This document shows, in pieces, positions 1 to 6,656 of a stretch of 9,303 nucleotides of DNA (position 1 is its first letter; the number at the start of each line of letters is the position of its first letter). The notes beneath the pieces were generated by a model that saw only the letters and a list, made by a program, of their open reading frames with translations, was not told where the DNA came from and did no database searches. The stretch is from assembly GCA_016880595.1 (NCBI GenBank), contig JAEHDC010000004.1, positions 1 to 9,303 of the forward strand, written 5' to 3'. A program made the translations under genes and the position numbers. Source of the stretch: Candidatus Saccharimonadota bacterium (lineage in GTDB: Bacteria; Patescibacteriota; Saccharimonadia; Saccharimonadales; EFPC-124).

Positions 1-1485
1 ACCAAGCACCAAACAAATTGCCGCTAAGCCGATCATTGCAATTATCATTAGCGGCGAGGACTCGCTGGTTTTAGCTGCCGCCGTAGAGCGTGGTCGCGCC
101 AGAAATGTCGCGCCAAACACCTTAACAAAGCAGGCAAGCGCCAAGCCGCCAGTCAATGCCAATGCAACGGCAGCCAGCAAGAATACCCATTTTACCATAT
201 CGCCACCGGCCAATCCGCCGAGCAAGGACTGATAAGTTAGCCACTCACTAAAGAAACCATTAAACGGTGGTAGCGCTGAAATTGCCATCGAACCAATTAA
301 AAATAGCAAACCAGTTAGTGGCATAAGTTTTAGTAATCCGCCATATTTTTCTATATTGCGCGTGTGAGTTGCCTGGATTACAGATCCGGCACTCAAAAAC
401 AACAGCGACTTAAACGTAGCATGGTTGAGCGTGTGGAAAAGTGCAGCGCTTAGCGCTAAAAGCTCAAGGGCTGGCTGTTGCTGCGCCGCAAAGATCATGG
501 CGCTGCCAAGTCCAAGTAAAATAATCCCGATATTTTCTATGCTGTGGTAGGCGAGCAGACGTTTAATGTCATGCTCTGTCAACGCATACAAAACCCCAAG
601 CAGTGCAGATGCCGCGCCAGCTATTAGAACCACCAAACCGCACCACAGCGGGATTGGTTGCAGGACGTCAAGGAACAGACGAATCATCATGTAAATACCA
701 GTTTTTATCATCACACCAGACATCAAAGCCGATACTTGTGACGGCGCAGCCGGGTGAGCTGACGGCAACCAAATGTGCAGGGGAATTACACCAGCTTTTG
801 TGCCTAGGCCAACAAAAGCCAACAAAAAAACCGCCGCCAAAGCTAGCGCCGGTGTTGCTTGTAGATTTGCGTTAATTGTTGCAAAATCTAACGAGCCTGT
901 ATATGCAAAAAGGAGCGCCATAGCAAGCAAAATACAGGCTGCGCCAACGTGAGTCATTACCAAATATACGTAGCCAGCTTTAACATTCTGCTGGTTTTCG
1001 CGGTCGTACACAACTAAAAAGTACGATGCCAAGGACATAACTTCCCAAGCTAGCAAAAACCACATGCCATTGGCCGCAGTTACAACCAGCAGCATTCCAG
1101 CAATAAAGAGGTTATACAAGAAGCCTAACATGCCGATGTTGTATCGCTTGTAATATTCCCGAGAGTAAGCAATGCCGTAAATTGAGCAAAACAGCGCAAT
1201 TAAACAGATTACAAGAATAAAAAACGCTGCGAGTTTATCAACATGCAGCGAGACAGAGAAGAATGGGAAGGTTGAAATTGCGGCTTTCATAAAAATATCA
1301 GAACCAGTTGCTAAAGTAGAAAAAGCAAACAGCAAACCCCATACTGAACCAATAATTGCACATCCATTACTCCAAAAATTTGCAAAGACGTCATGTTTAT
1401 TGCCTACAAGCGCACCGAGCATACCTAAGCAGAATAGTGTAACCAAGATTACAAGGCCAACTGATGAAGCAACAGCAGTAAACAT
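1..1485 (-). CDS. HyfB/NuoL-like proton-translocating membrane subunit (3' end outside window)
   Basis: My own translation gives 495 codons with no stop from ATG at 1485 to the left edge; HyfB-type proteins are usually near 670 residues, so about a quarter is missing. It is a polytopic membrane protein of the antiporter-like family shared by complex I (NuoL/M/N), Mrp antiporters and group 4 hydrogenases (HyfB/HycC). Visible family marks are the TM5 glutamate in WEVMSLASYFLV (E148), the TM7 lysine in GLGTKAG (K230) followed by PLHIWLPSAHPAAPS (235-249) and VSALMSGVMIKTGIY (251-265), AYHSIENIG (312-320), and the lysine in HATFKSLLFLSAGSV (K359). These charged residues form the ion path in the family, so translocation looks intact. 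The start follows GGGAGG nine bases upstream, lying inside the end of the preceding gene, one base from its stop, so translation is probably coupled. Closest style is HyfB/HycC rather than NuoL. Confidence 0.92.
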   Translation of the reverse strand, partial: MFTAVASSVGLVILVTLFCLGMLGALVGNKHDVFANFWSNGCAIIGSVWGLLFAFSTLATGSDIFMKAAISTFPFFSVSLHVDKLAAFFILVICLIALFCSIYGIAYSREYYKRYNIGMLGFLYNLFIAGMLLVVTAANGMWFLLAWEVMSLASYFLVVYDRENQQNVKAGYVYLVMTHVGAACILLAMALLFAYTGSLDFATINANLQATPALALAAVFLLAFVGLGTKAGVIPLHIWLPSAHPAAPSQVSALMSGVMIKTGIYMMIRLFLDVLQPIPLWCGLVVLIAGAASALLGVLYALTEHDIKRLLAYHSIENIGIILLGLGSAMIFAAQQQPALELLALSAALFHTLNHATFKSLLFLSAGSVIQATHTRNIEKYGGLLKLMPLTGLLFLIGSMAISALPPFNGFFSEWLTYQSLLGGLAGGDMVKWVFLLAAVALALTGGLALACFVKVFGATFLARPRSTAAAKTSESSPLMIIAMIGLAAICLVLG

Positions 1486-1486
1486 G

Positions 1487-2038
1487 CTATTTAGCCTCCC
1501 GTGCTAGGCGTTGCTTGCCCTCAAGGTCTTCGAGGATTTCGAGCAAAGCATGAAGTACTGCAAGTGGAGTTGGCGGATCGCCAGCAATAGTATAATCAAC
1601 AGGGATAACCTGACCAACCCCGCCGCAAATTGCATAACTGTTTTTAAATATCCCGCCGTCAATGGCGTCGTCACCAACAGCTACAATGATTTTTGGGTCA
1701 GGCGTGGCTTCATATGCACTCTTGAGTGCGCTAGCCATATTGCGTGAAACTGGCCCGGTGACCATCAGCATATCAGCATGTCGCGGCGAAGCAACAAAGC
1801 TAATGCCAAAGCGCGAAACATCATAAAAACCACTGGAAAGAGCGGTAAGCTCGTTCTCGCAGGCATTGTCTGACCCGGCATCAACCTGGCGGATTGCGAG
1901 TGAACCGCTAAAGAGTTTGCCAATTTTTTTGTGTAAATCCGCACCGACAGCCTCAACTGCCGCATCCTCAGCTAAAATATCGCTCGAGGAGCTTAATACA
2001 GATGGAATGCTAATGATTTTATTTAAAATTGAGACCAT
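1487..2038 (-). CDS. NuoB/HyfI-like small subunit lacking most Fe-S cluster cysteines
   Basis: A 183-residue protein of the NuoB/HycG/HyfI family, the subunit that in complex I carries cluster N2 and in [NiFe] hydrogenases the proximal 4Fe-4S cluster. Residues 50-165 follow HyfI closely: RFGISFVASPRHADMLMVTGPVSR (about 76-99), PDPKIIVAVG (113-122), DGGIF (127-131), IPVDY (145-149) and GDPPTP (153-158). The four expected ligand positions are D57, C60, D124 and D154: CNGCE is DNACE, the GxC before DGG is GDD, and GCPPTP is GDPPTP. Only C60 survives, so a normal 4Fe-4S cluster is unlikely. There is no membrane segment; it should sit at the cytoplasmic arm. The ATG at 2038 is the only reasonable start, though its ribosome site is weak (AAGG about 13 bases away). 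The gene is one base from the HyfB-like gene. Ehr complexes (hydrogenase-related, lacking NiFe ligands) are the nearest known concept, by inference. Confidence 0.88.
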   Translation of the reverse strand: MVSILNKIISIPSVLSSSSDILAEDAAVEAVGADLHKKIGKLFSGSLAIRQVDAGSDNACENELTALSSGFYDVSRFGISFVASPRHADMLMVTGPVSRNMASALKSAYEATPDPKIIVAVGDDAIDGGIFKNSYAICGGVGQVIPVDYTIAGDPPTPLAVLHALLEILEDLEGKQRLAREAK

Positions 2039-2080
2039 TAAAAGACGCTGCCTTTTTAACGCTTAAATTTGGTGTCGGTT

Positions 2081-2110
2081 AAAAGAAAAGACGGCTTGTT
2101 TTCAAGCCAT
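2081..2110 (-). terminator. Hairpin with U-rich tail in the leader of the NuoB-like gene (possible attenuator)
   Basis: On the minus strand GGCTTG-AAAA-CAAGCC (2108-2093) is a perfect 6-bp stem with a tetraloop, extendable by a G-T and an A-T pair. It is followed by GTCTTTTCTTTT. The tail is interrupted by cytosines, so it would be an imperfect intrinsic terminator. The stop codon of a tiny ORF (2137-2102) lies at the stem-loop junction, so a ribosome finishing that ORF would cover the hairpin. It could equally be a second terminator of the atp operon. Confidence 0.45.
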
Positions 2111-2137
2111 GCTTCTTAATCGTTCGTTGTCCATCAT
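2102..2137 (-). CDS. Possible leader peptide, 10-11 codons
   Basis: Two adjacent ATG codons (2137 and 2134) follow AGGAGG (2146-2141), which is the strongest Shine-Dalgarno sequence between atpC and the NuoB-like gene. The spacing is 3 bases to the first ATG and 6 to the second, favouring the second. The reading is (M)MDNERLRSMA then TGA. The stop lies in the hairpin at 2108-2093. A near-perfect ribosome site on such a short ORF, directly before a terminator-like hairpin, resembles a transcription attenuation leader. The peptide itself is not one I recognise and has no run of a single amino acid, so no sensed compound can be named. Confidence 0.35.
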   Translation of the reverse strand: MMDNERLRSMA

Positions 2138-2171
2138 ACTCCTCCTACGGTCGTTAGTAAAGAGTTTTTTT

Positions 2172-2186
2172 TGGTAAATATTACCA
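2172..2186 (-). promoter_or_regulatory. Extended -10 promoter overlapped by a 15-bp palindrome
   Basis: On the minus strand TGGTAATAT (2186-2178) fits an extended -10 (TGnTATAAT with two mismatches in the hexamer). No matching -35 is present because the atpC terminator stem lies there. The same bases form a perfect palindrome, TGGTAA-TAT-TTACCA, which would suit a small dimeric repressor. A start near 2171 would place the leader ORF and hairpin in the transcript. The promoter call rests on the motif alone. Confidence 0.35.
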
Positions 2187-2192
2187 GAGCAC

Positions 2193-2227
2193 AAAAAATG
2201 CCGCGCGACCTCTGTAGATTGCGCGGC
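2193..2227 (-). terminator. Intrinsic terminator of the atp operon
   Basis: Minus strand: GCCGCGC (2227-2221), a 14-base loop, GCGCGGC (2206-2200), one A, then six T (2198-2193). The seven-pair, all-GC stem with a U tract lies 21 bases after the atpC stop. This is a standard rho-independent terminator closing the ATP synthase operon and separating it from the complex I-like genes. Confidence 0.82.
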
Positions 2228-2248
2228 GTTTAAGACGGTTTTCTTTAA

Positions 2249-2680
2249 CTAAACGCGCGGTCGTCGCCCATGGCGCCGCAATTCAGCAACTTTAAGGCGA
2301 ACAGCCTGGCGATCAATAAGCGCTTCGGCACGCTCCAATTCTAGCTCGTCTTTGGCTTCTTCCTTAAGCTTTTTGGCCGCAGCCAGAGCTTCAGCCGCCT
2401 CTTGCTCAACAATTTCGTCGGCATGATCAGCTTCGTCTACAAGTAGGCGAATTTGCGAACCACCAATTTCGGCAATCCCACCATTTGTGGCAAAAACGTC
2501 GCGCGCTGCATCACTATCTTCCTTTTTGCGACGGACAGTAATGACGCCCGGAACAACAGTGGTCACCAACGGCATGTGATGCTGGTAAACTGCAATTTCG
2601 CCATCGCCAGTTGGCAGAATAACTTCATAAACGTCTTCTTGAAGTTTAGGGCCGGAGAGGGTGATGAGTTCTAGTTTCAT
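2249..2680 (-). CDS. atpC: ATP synthase F1 epsilon subunit
   Basis: A 143-residue epsilon subunit, part of the central rotor stalk and an internal brake on ATP hydrolysis. The N-terminal beta-sandwich (about 1-85) shows the family run of ITLSGP (6-11), VILPTGDGEIAVYQHHMPLV (20-39), and GVITVRR. The C-terminal part (about 86-137) is alanine/glutamate-rich and should form the usual two-helix hairpin. It contains LELERA where ATP-binding epsilons have an I/L-D-x-x-R-A motif, so glutamate stands for aspartate; ATP sensing is possible but unproven. The last residues, GRRPRV, are a basic tail. GAGGAG lies 6 bases before the ATG. The gene is 21 bases after atpD and is the last of the operon, followed by a strong terminator. 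Confidence 0.96.
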   Translation of the reverse strand: MKLELITLSGPKLQEDVYEVILPTGDGEIAVYQHHMPLVTTVVPGVITVRRKKEDSDAARDVFATNGGIAEIGGSQIRLLVDEADHADEIVEQEAAEALAAAKKLKEEAKDELELERAEALIDRQAVRLKVAELRRHGRRPRV

Positions 2681-2701
2681 AAAATTCTCCTCAGTTTTGG
2701 C

Positions 2702-4084
2702 TTAGCCTTTAACTTCTTTAATTGATCCCTTCATATAGAATGCACTTTCTGGTTTGTCATCATGTTTGCCTTCTAGAATCTCTTTAAAGCTAGCAATATT
2801 GTCCTTAAGCGAAACATAAACTCCAGGCTGACCGGTAAACTGCTCAGCCACATGGACGTTCTGGCTCAAGAAACGTTGGATGCGACGGGCGCGATTAACA
2901 GTTTGCTTGTCCTCGTTACTGAGTTCTTCCATGCCAAGGATGGCGATAATATCTTGCAGCTCTTTATAGCGCTGTAAAATTCGCTGCACTTCACGGGCAA
3001 CATTGTAATGCTCTTCGCCAACCACCTCTGGATCTAGGATGGTAGAGCTGGAAGCCAACGGATCAACGGCCGGATAAATACCAATCTCAGTTAAAGCGCG
3101 GCTAAGGTTAATTGTGCTATCAAGGTGGGCAAACGTAGTTGCTGGAGCTGGATCAGTGAAGTCGTCAGCTGGCACGTAAACGGCCTGCATTGAGGTAATT
3201 GAGCCTTTTTTAGTTGATGTAATTCGCTCTTGCAAAGCGCCCATTTCTTGTTGCAAGTTTGGCTGGTAGCCCACAGCAGATGGCAGACGGCCAAGCAATG
3301 CCGACACCTCAGCGCCAGCTTGAGTAAAGCGGAAGATATTGTCGATAAAGAGAAGCACATCCTTGCCCTCGTCGCGGAACGATTCAGCCATAGTTAAAGC
3401 ACTCAAGGCCACGCGTAAGCGAGCTCCAGGTGGCTCGTTCATCTGGCCAAAAACCATACTGGTTTTTTCTAGCACGCCAGAATCTTTCATTTCGTGATAG
3501 AGATCATTGCCTTCGCGGGTGCGCTCACCAACACCAGCAAAAACCGAGTTGCCATTATGGAATTTGGCAATGTTATTAATTAACTCCTGAATCAAAATAG
3601 TTTTGCCCACGCCAGCGCCGCCGAACAGACCAACTTTACCGCCTTTGACGATCGGGCAGATAAGGTCAATAACTTTGATACCAGTTTCCAAAATCTCGGT
3701 TTTACCGGATTGATCGGTAAATTTTGGCGGTTCGCGATGAATGGCAGAAACAGAGGTAAACTTACCCTCCTTGCCATCAATTGGTTGTCCAGTCACGCTA
3801 AACATTCGTCCTAAAGTTTGCGCACCAACCGGCACACTAATTGGCGCGCCAGTATCCATTACTGCAGCGCCGCGCTGCAAACCATCGGTGCTGCTAAGCG
3901 CCACGGTGCGCACGGTAGTTTCACTTAGGTGCTGCGCGACCTCAAGAACAACAATTTCATTGCCTTTTTTTACATTTAGCGCCTGATTAATTGGCGGCAG
4001 CTGCCCGCGCTCAAATTCCACATCCACCACAACGCCCACAATCTGGGCAATGGCGCCGTTTTTGGTTGTTTGGTTGGTTATCAT
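2702..4084 (-). CDS. atpD: ATP synthase F1 beta subunit, catalytic
   Basis: A 460-residue beta subunit, carrying the catalytic nucleotide sites of F1. Domains are an N-terminal barrel (about 1-85), the nucleotide-binding domain, and a C-terminal helical domain. Walker A is GGAGVGKT (155-162, K161/T162). The catalytic glutamate lies in GERTREGNDL (E187, R188), and Walker B is VLLFIDNIFRF (243-252 region, D248). The F1 signature PAVDPLASSS sits at 338-347. The lever loop reads MEELSNED (385-392), a variant of DELSEED. All catalytic residues are present, so the enzyme should be active. The start is fixed by AAGGAG directly upstream of ATG 4084 (MITNQ). The gene is 21 bases after atpG and 21 before atpC, with nothing odd in length. 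Confidence 0.98.
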   Translation of the reverse strand: MITNQTTKNGAIAQIVGVVVDVEFERGQLPPINQALNVKKGNEIVVLEVAQHLSETTVRTVALSSTDGLQRGAAVMDTGAPISVPVGAQTLGRMFSVTGQPIDGKEGKFTSVSAIHREPPKFTDQSGKTEILETGIKVIDLICPIVKGGKVGLFGGAGVGKTILIQELINNIAKFHNGNSVFAGVGERTREGNDLYHEMKDSGVLEKTSMVFGQMNEPPGARLRVALSALTMAESFRDEGKDVLLFIDNIFRFTQAGAEVSALLGRLPSAVGYQPNLQQEMGALQERITSTKKGSITSMQAVYVPADDFTDPAPATTFAHLDSTINLSRALTEIGIYPAVDPLASSSTILDPEVVGEEHYNVAREVQRILQRYKELQDIIAILGMEELSNEDKQTVNRARRIQRFLSQNVHVAEQFTGQPGVYVSLKDNIASFKEILEGKHDDKPESAFYMKGSIKEVKG

Positions 4085-4105
4085 TTTTTCTCCTTAATCT
4101 CTGTT

Positions 4106-4975
4106 CTAATCATTTAGCGCCTCAGCACCGCCAGTAATCTCCGCCAGCTCCTGGGTAATACTGGCCTGGCGTATATTATTAAACGCAAGGGTCAAATCGT
4201 CAACAAGATCTGTAGCATTGTCTGTGGCGCTCTTCATGGCCATCATGCGCATGGACTGCTCAGAAGCAACCGACTCTAACATGGCCTGCCAAAGCTGACA
4301 ATCAATTAACTTCTTAGCTGCAGATCCAAGAACGTGCTCAACTGACGGCTCAAACTCAGCCAAATTAAGCTGTGCACTAATCTCGGTCTCGGCAAAACCA
4401 GCTGGCAACAAGTGCAAGACATTTGGCTGCTGGTTGATACTTGAGTAAAAATGCGTATAAATAACATCGACTTTATCGACTGTCTCATCGGTAAACATTT
4501 TAGCAGCTTCGCGGATGAGCGGCTGCAGATCATGAACCTGCAAGTCTTCCGGCAAGTGCTTGTAGACGCCAACCACCTCTGTTTGGGGCAGGCGAGAAAC
4601 AAGTTGTGCAGCCTTTTGCCCAATCGCAATAGTGTAGCTTTTGACCCCAGCAGATTTGTCAGCTTTAAGCTCGGCAAGATAAGCGCGCAATGCGTTGCTA
4701 TTGTAAGCGCCTGCCATGCCGCGATCACTAGTTATGACTACTAAAAGACGCGCTTTTATCGTGCGTTTTTTAAATAGTGAATGCTCGCTGACCTCTGTTA
4801 TATTGGACAAGCTCGTTAATAGCTCACGCGCAATCTGACTGTAGGCGCGACTGCGCTGAGCAGCTTCTTGGGCCTTACGCATGCGCGAAGCTGCCACCAA
4901 TTCCATTGCCTTGGTTATCTGGCGCGTGTTTTTTACCGAACCGATGCGTCGTTTGATTGCAATTGTATTAGCCAT
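4106..4975 (-). CDS. atpG: ATP synthase F1 gamma subunit, central shaft
   Basis: A 289-residue gamma subunit, the rotating coiled-coil shaft inside the alpha3-beta3 ring. The N-terminal helix reads IKRRIGSVKNTRQITKAMEL (7-26), followed by VAASRMRKAQ. The Rossmann-like core has ITSDRGMAGAYN (81-92), where many homologues have GLCGxFN. The C-terminal helix carries NATDLVDDLTLAFNNIRQ and the gamma signature ITQELAEITGGAEA (273-286). Length is normal. ATG 4975 has AAAGGA about 8 bases upstream. The gap to atpA is 156 bases, much larger than any other gap in the operon, and half of an 8-bp inverted repeat (4977-4984) lies between the ribosome site and the start, so translation could be influenced by long-range pairing in the mRNA. 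Confidence 0.97.
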   Translation of the reverse strand: MANTIAIKRRIGSVKNTRQITKAMELVAASRMRKAQEAAQRSRAYSQIARELLTSLSNITEVSEHSLFKKRTIKARLLVVITSDRGMAGAYNSNALRAYLAELKADKSAGVKSYTIAIGQKAAQLVSRLPQTEVVGVYKHLPEDLQVHDLQPLIREAAKMFTDETVDKVDVIYTHFYSSINQQPNVLHLLPAGFAETEISAQLNLAEFEPSVEHVLGSAAKKLIDCQLWQAMLESVASEQSMRMMAMKSATDNATDLVDDLTLAFNNIRQASITQELAEITGGAEALND

Positions 4976-5129
4976 GGTTTATTCCTTTGGCTTGACATGC
5001 TCGCTTTGCGTCATGCTCGTTCCGTTCAGGCACATTTCGCTCGCAAAAAACTCGCCCCAATACGGCGCAAAACCGAGTCCGCGTGGACCTAGCATAGCGC
5101 TCGCTACCTTGTGCGAATAAACAAATCAT
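4968..5129 (-). CDS. Doubtful 53-residue ORF between atpA and atpG
   Basis: An ORF starts with ATG 5129, two bases after the atpA stop, and ends in TAA at 4970-4968, overlapping the atpG start by 8 bases. GGAG lies 7 bases before the ATG, inside the end of atpA. The product begins MICLFAQGSERYARSTRTR, is arginine-rich, and has five cysteines. Against it: several AGG, CGG and CGA codons, unlike the neighbours, and a second overlapping minus-strand frame is open from ATG at about 5096 to a TAA at about 4981 (begins MLGPRGLGFAPYWGEFF). I recognise no family. It may be a chance reading of a repeat element rather than a gene. Confidence 0.2.
   Translation of the reverse strand: MICLFAQGSERYARSTRTRFCAVLGRVFCERNVPERNEHDAKRACQAKGINHG
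4977..5122. repeat. Candidate inserted element bounded by 8-bp inverted repeats
   Basis: The atpA-atpG gap is bounded by GTTTATTC (4977-4984) and its exact inverse GAATAAAC (5115-5122), 130 bases apart. Inside, the sequence is richer in GC and CG steps than the adjacent spacers. It holds a small hairpin, GTCC-ACGC-GGAC on the minus strand, and CGAGCATG occurs twice within about 25 bases. Few stops occur in any frame. All this fits a short non-autonomous element or dispersed intergenic repeat, or a structured RNA within the operon transcript. No target-site duplication is obvious. Only genome-wide copies would settle it. Confidence 0.42.
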
Positions 5130-5131
5130 TT

Positions 5132-6655
5132 TTACGCTCCGTAGCCCTTCGCCAACTTCTTGGCTTCGTCTAGAATCAGCTTGCTGGTTGCTTCGGATGG
5201 TTTATCACCCTTGCTCAATTCCTTCATAGCCTCCTTGTGGTCTGACCAAAGAGCAGCTAACAATGCGCGGATTACATCATGCAATTTTTCTACTGGGACT
5301 TCATCAAACACGCCATTAATTGCCGGCAAAAGCACAGCAACTTGTTCCCAAACACTCATTGGGCTGTATTGAGGCTGCTTAAGCAGTTCTGTAAGGCGTT
5401 GGCCTCTGTTAATCTGCTTTTTGGTTTCAGCATCAAGATCAGTACTAAACTGTGTAAATGCTGCGAGTTCACGGAACTGTGCGAGGTCAAGCTTAAGGCT
5501 GCCACTAACACTTTTAACAGCTTTGGTCTGGGCTGAACCACCAACACGGCTCACAGAGAGACCAACCGAGATTGCCGGGCGGATACCCTGGAAGAACAAA
5601 TTGGTTTCTAGGAAGATCTGACCGTCAGTGATACTAATAACGTTGGTTGGGATGTAGGCACTGATGTCGCCAGCCTGGGTTTCGATAATTGGCAAGGCGG
5701 TCAAGCTACCGGCGCCAAGATTGTCGCTGAGTTTTGCCGAGCGCTCCAACAGGCGAGAGTGCAAATAAAACACATCACCAGGAAAAGCCTCGCGTCCTGG
5801 TGGACGACGAAGTAATAGTGACATTTGACGGTAAGCCACGGCGTGCTTTGACAAATCGTCGTAGATAATTAAGGCGTGACCCTTGTTGTCGCGGAAATAT
5901 TCAGCAATAGCCGTACCTGCATATGGCGCGAGATAGAGCAGGGAAGCCGGGTCAGCCGGACTTGTCGCTACAACAATAGACTGCTCCATAACACCTTCAC
6001 TCTTGAGGCGATCAACCAAACGACTAATTTTGCTGAGTTTTTGACCAATGGCCACATAAACGTTTACCACGCCAGTTTTTTGACGAGCTTGGTTAATCAT
6101 GGTGTCCAATGCAATAGCTGTCTTACCGGTTTGGCGGTCACCAATAATAAGCTCGCGTTGGCCGCGGCCAATTGGCACCAAAGAATCAATTGCCAATAAA
6201 CCGGTCATTAGTGGTTCGTGAACTGATTTGCGATCAATTACACCTGGAGCGGAGCGTTCTACTAAACCGTAATTCTGCGTTTTGATCTCGCCCTTACCGT
6301 CGAGTGGACGGCCGAGCGGATCAACAACGCGGCCCAACAGTTCTTTGCCAACAGGCACTTTTAATACTTCGCCGCTCAAGCGGACTCGCGCGCCGGCCTT
6401 GACTTCAGCGTCATTGCCAAGCAAAACTGCGCCAATTTCGTCTTCCATTAAGTTTAGAGCAAAGGCATCAACAGTTTTACCTGAGGTGGTTTCGATGCGC
6501 AAAGTTTCGTTAAAACCACATTCACTGAGGCCATAAATCCAAGCCACACCATCACCAACGCGGGTAACAACGCCTGTTTTTTCTAGGCCTTTTTCGGATT
6601 TTAACAGACTAATTGCATCTTGTAATTCTGTGGATAATTCTTTTACTGAGATCAT
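5132..6655 (-). CDS. atpA: ATP synthase F1 alpha subunit
   Basis: A 507-residue alpha subunit, forming the non-catalytic nucleotide sites and the F1 hexamer with beta. The N-terminal helix (ISVKELSTELQDAISLL, 2-18) is the part that normally docks on delta. Walker A is GDRQTGKT (172-179, K178), and Walker B is ALIIYDD (261-267). The conserved PPGREAFPGDVFYLHSRLLE run is at 285-304. The arginine finger lies in SVSRVGGSAQ (R370). The F1 signature reads PAISVGLSVS (360-369), with serine S363 where the family has Asn, Asp or His. I chose ATG 6655 because GGAGG lies 8 bases upstream; an upstream TTG in frame at 6673 would use that ribosome site as codons. The gene follows atpH by one base and ends in TAA at 5134-5132. 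Confidence 0.98.
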   Translation of the reverse strand: MISVKELSTELQDAISLLKSEKGLEKTGVVTRVGDGVAWIYGLSECGFNETLRIETTSGKTVDAFALNLMEDEIGAVLLGNDAEVKAGARVRLSGEVLKVPVGKELLGRVVDPLGRPLDGKGEIKTQNYGLVERSAPGVIDRKSVHEPLMTGLLAIDSLVPIGRGQRELIIGDRQTGKTAIALDTMINQARQKTGVVNVYVAIGQKLSKISRLVDRLKSEGVMEQSIVVATSPADPASLLYLAPYAGTAIAEYFRDNKGHALIIYDDLSKHAVAYRQMSLLLRRPPGREAFPGDVFYLHSRLLERSAKLSDNLGAGSLTALPIIETQAGDISAYIPTNVISITDGQIFLETNLFFQGIRPAISVGLSVSRVGGSAQTKAVKSVSGSLKLDLAQFRELAAFTQFSTDLDAETKKQINRGQRLTELLKQPQYSPMSVWEQVAVLLPAINGVFDEVPVEKLHDVIRALLAALWSDHKEAMKELSKGDKPSEATSKLILDEAKKLAKGYGA

Positions 6656-6656
6656 T

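Noticed and set aside
603..875. 90-codon plus-strand ORF
   Set aside because: It lies antisense within the HyfB-like gene, has low-complexity lysine/proline-rich sequence, no family resemblance and no ribosome site; a shadow of the real gene.
1487..2038. Cysteine loss in the NuoB-like gene as sequencing error
   Set aside because: Each Cys-to-Asp change needs at least two substitutions, in three separate places, with the frame and surrounding motifs intact.
2165..2186. Terminator on the plus strand at the T run before TGGTAAATATTACCA
   Set aside because: The T run precedes the palindrome rather than following it on the plus strand, and no plus-strand gene ends here.
4868..5120. Plus-strand ORFs of 74-79 codons crossing the atpG start and the gap
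   Set aside because: They run antisense over the conserved atpG N terminus and exist because the gap has few stops in any frame.
4977..5122. CRISPR array or tRNA in the atpA-atpG gap
   Set aside because: There are no regularly spaced repeats and no cloverleaf with conserved T-arm bases; only an inverted repeat pair and a short internal duplication are seen.
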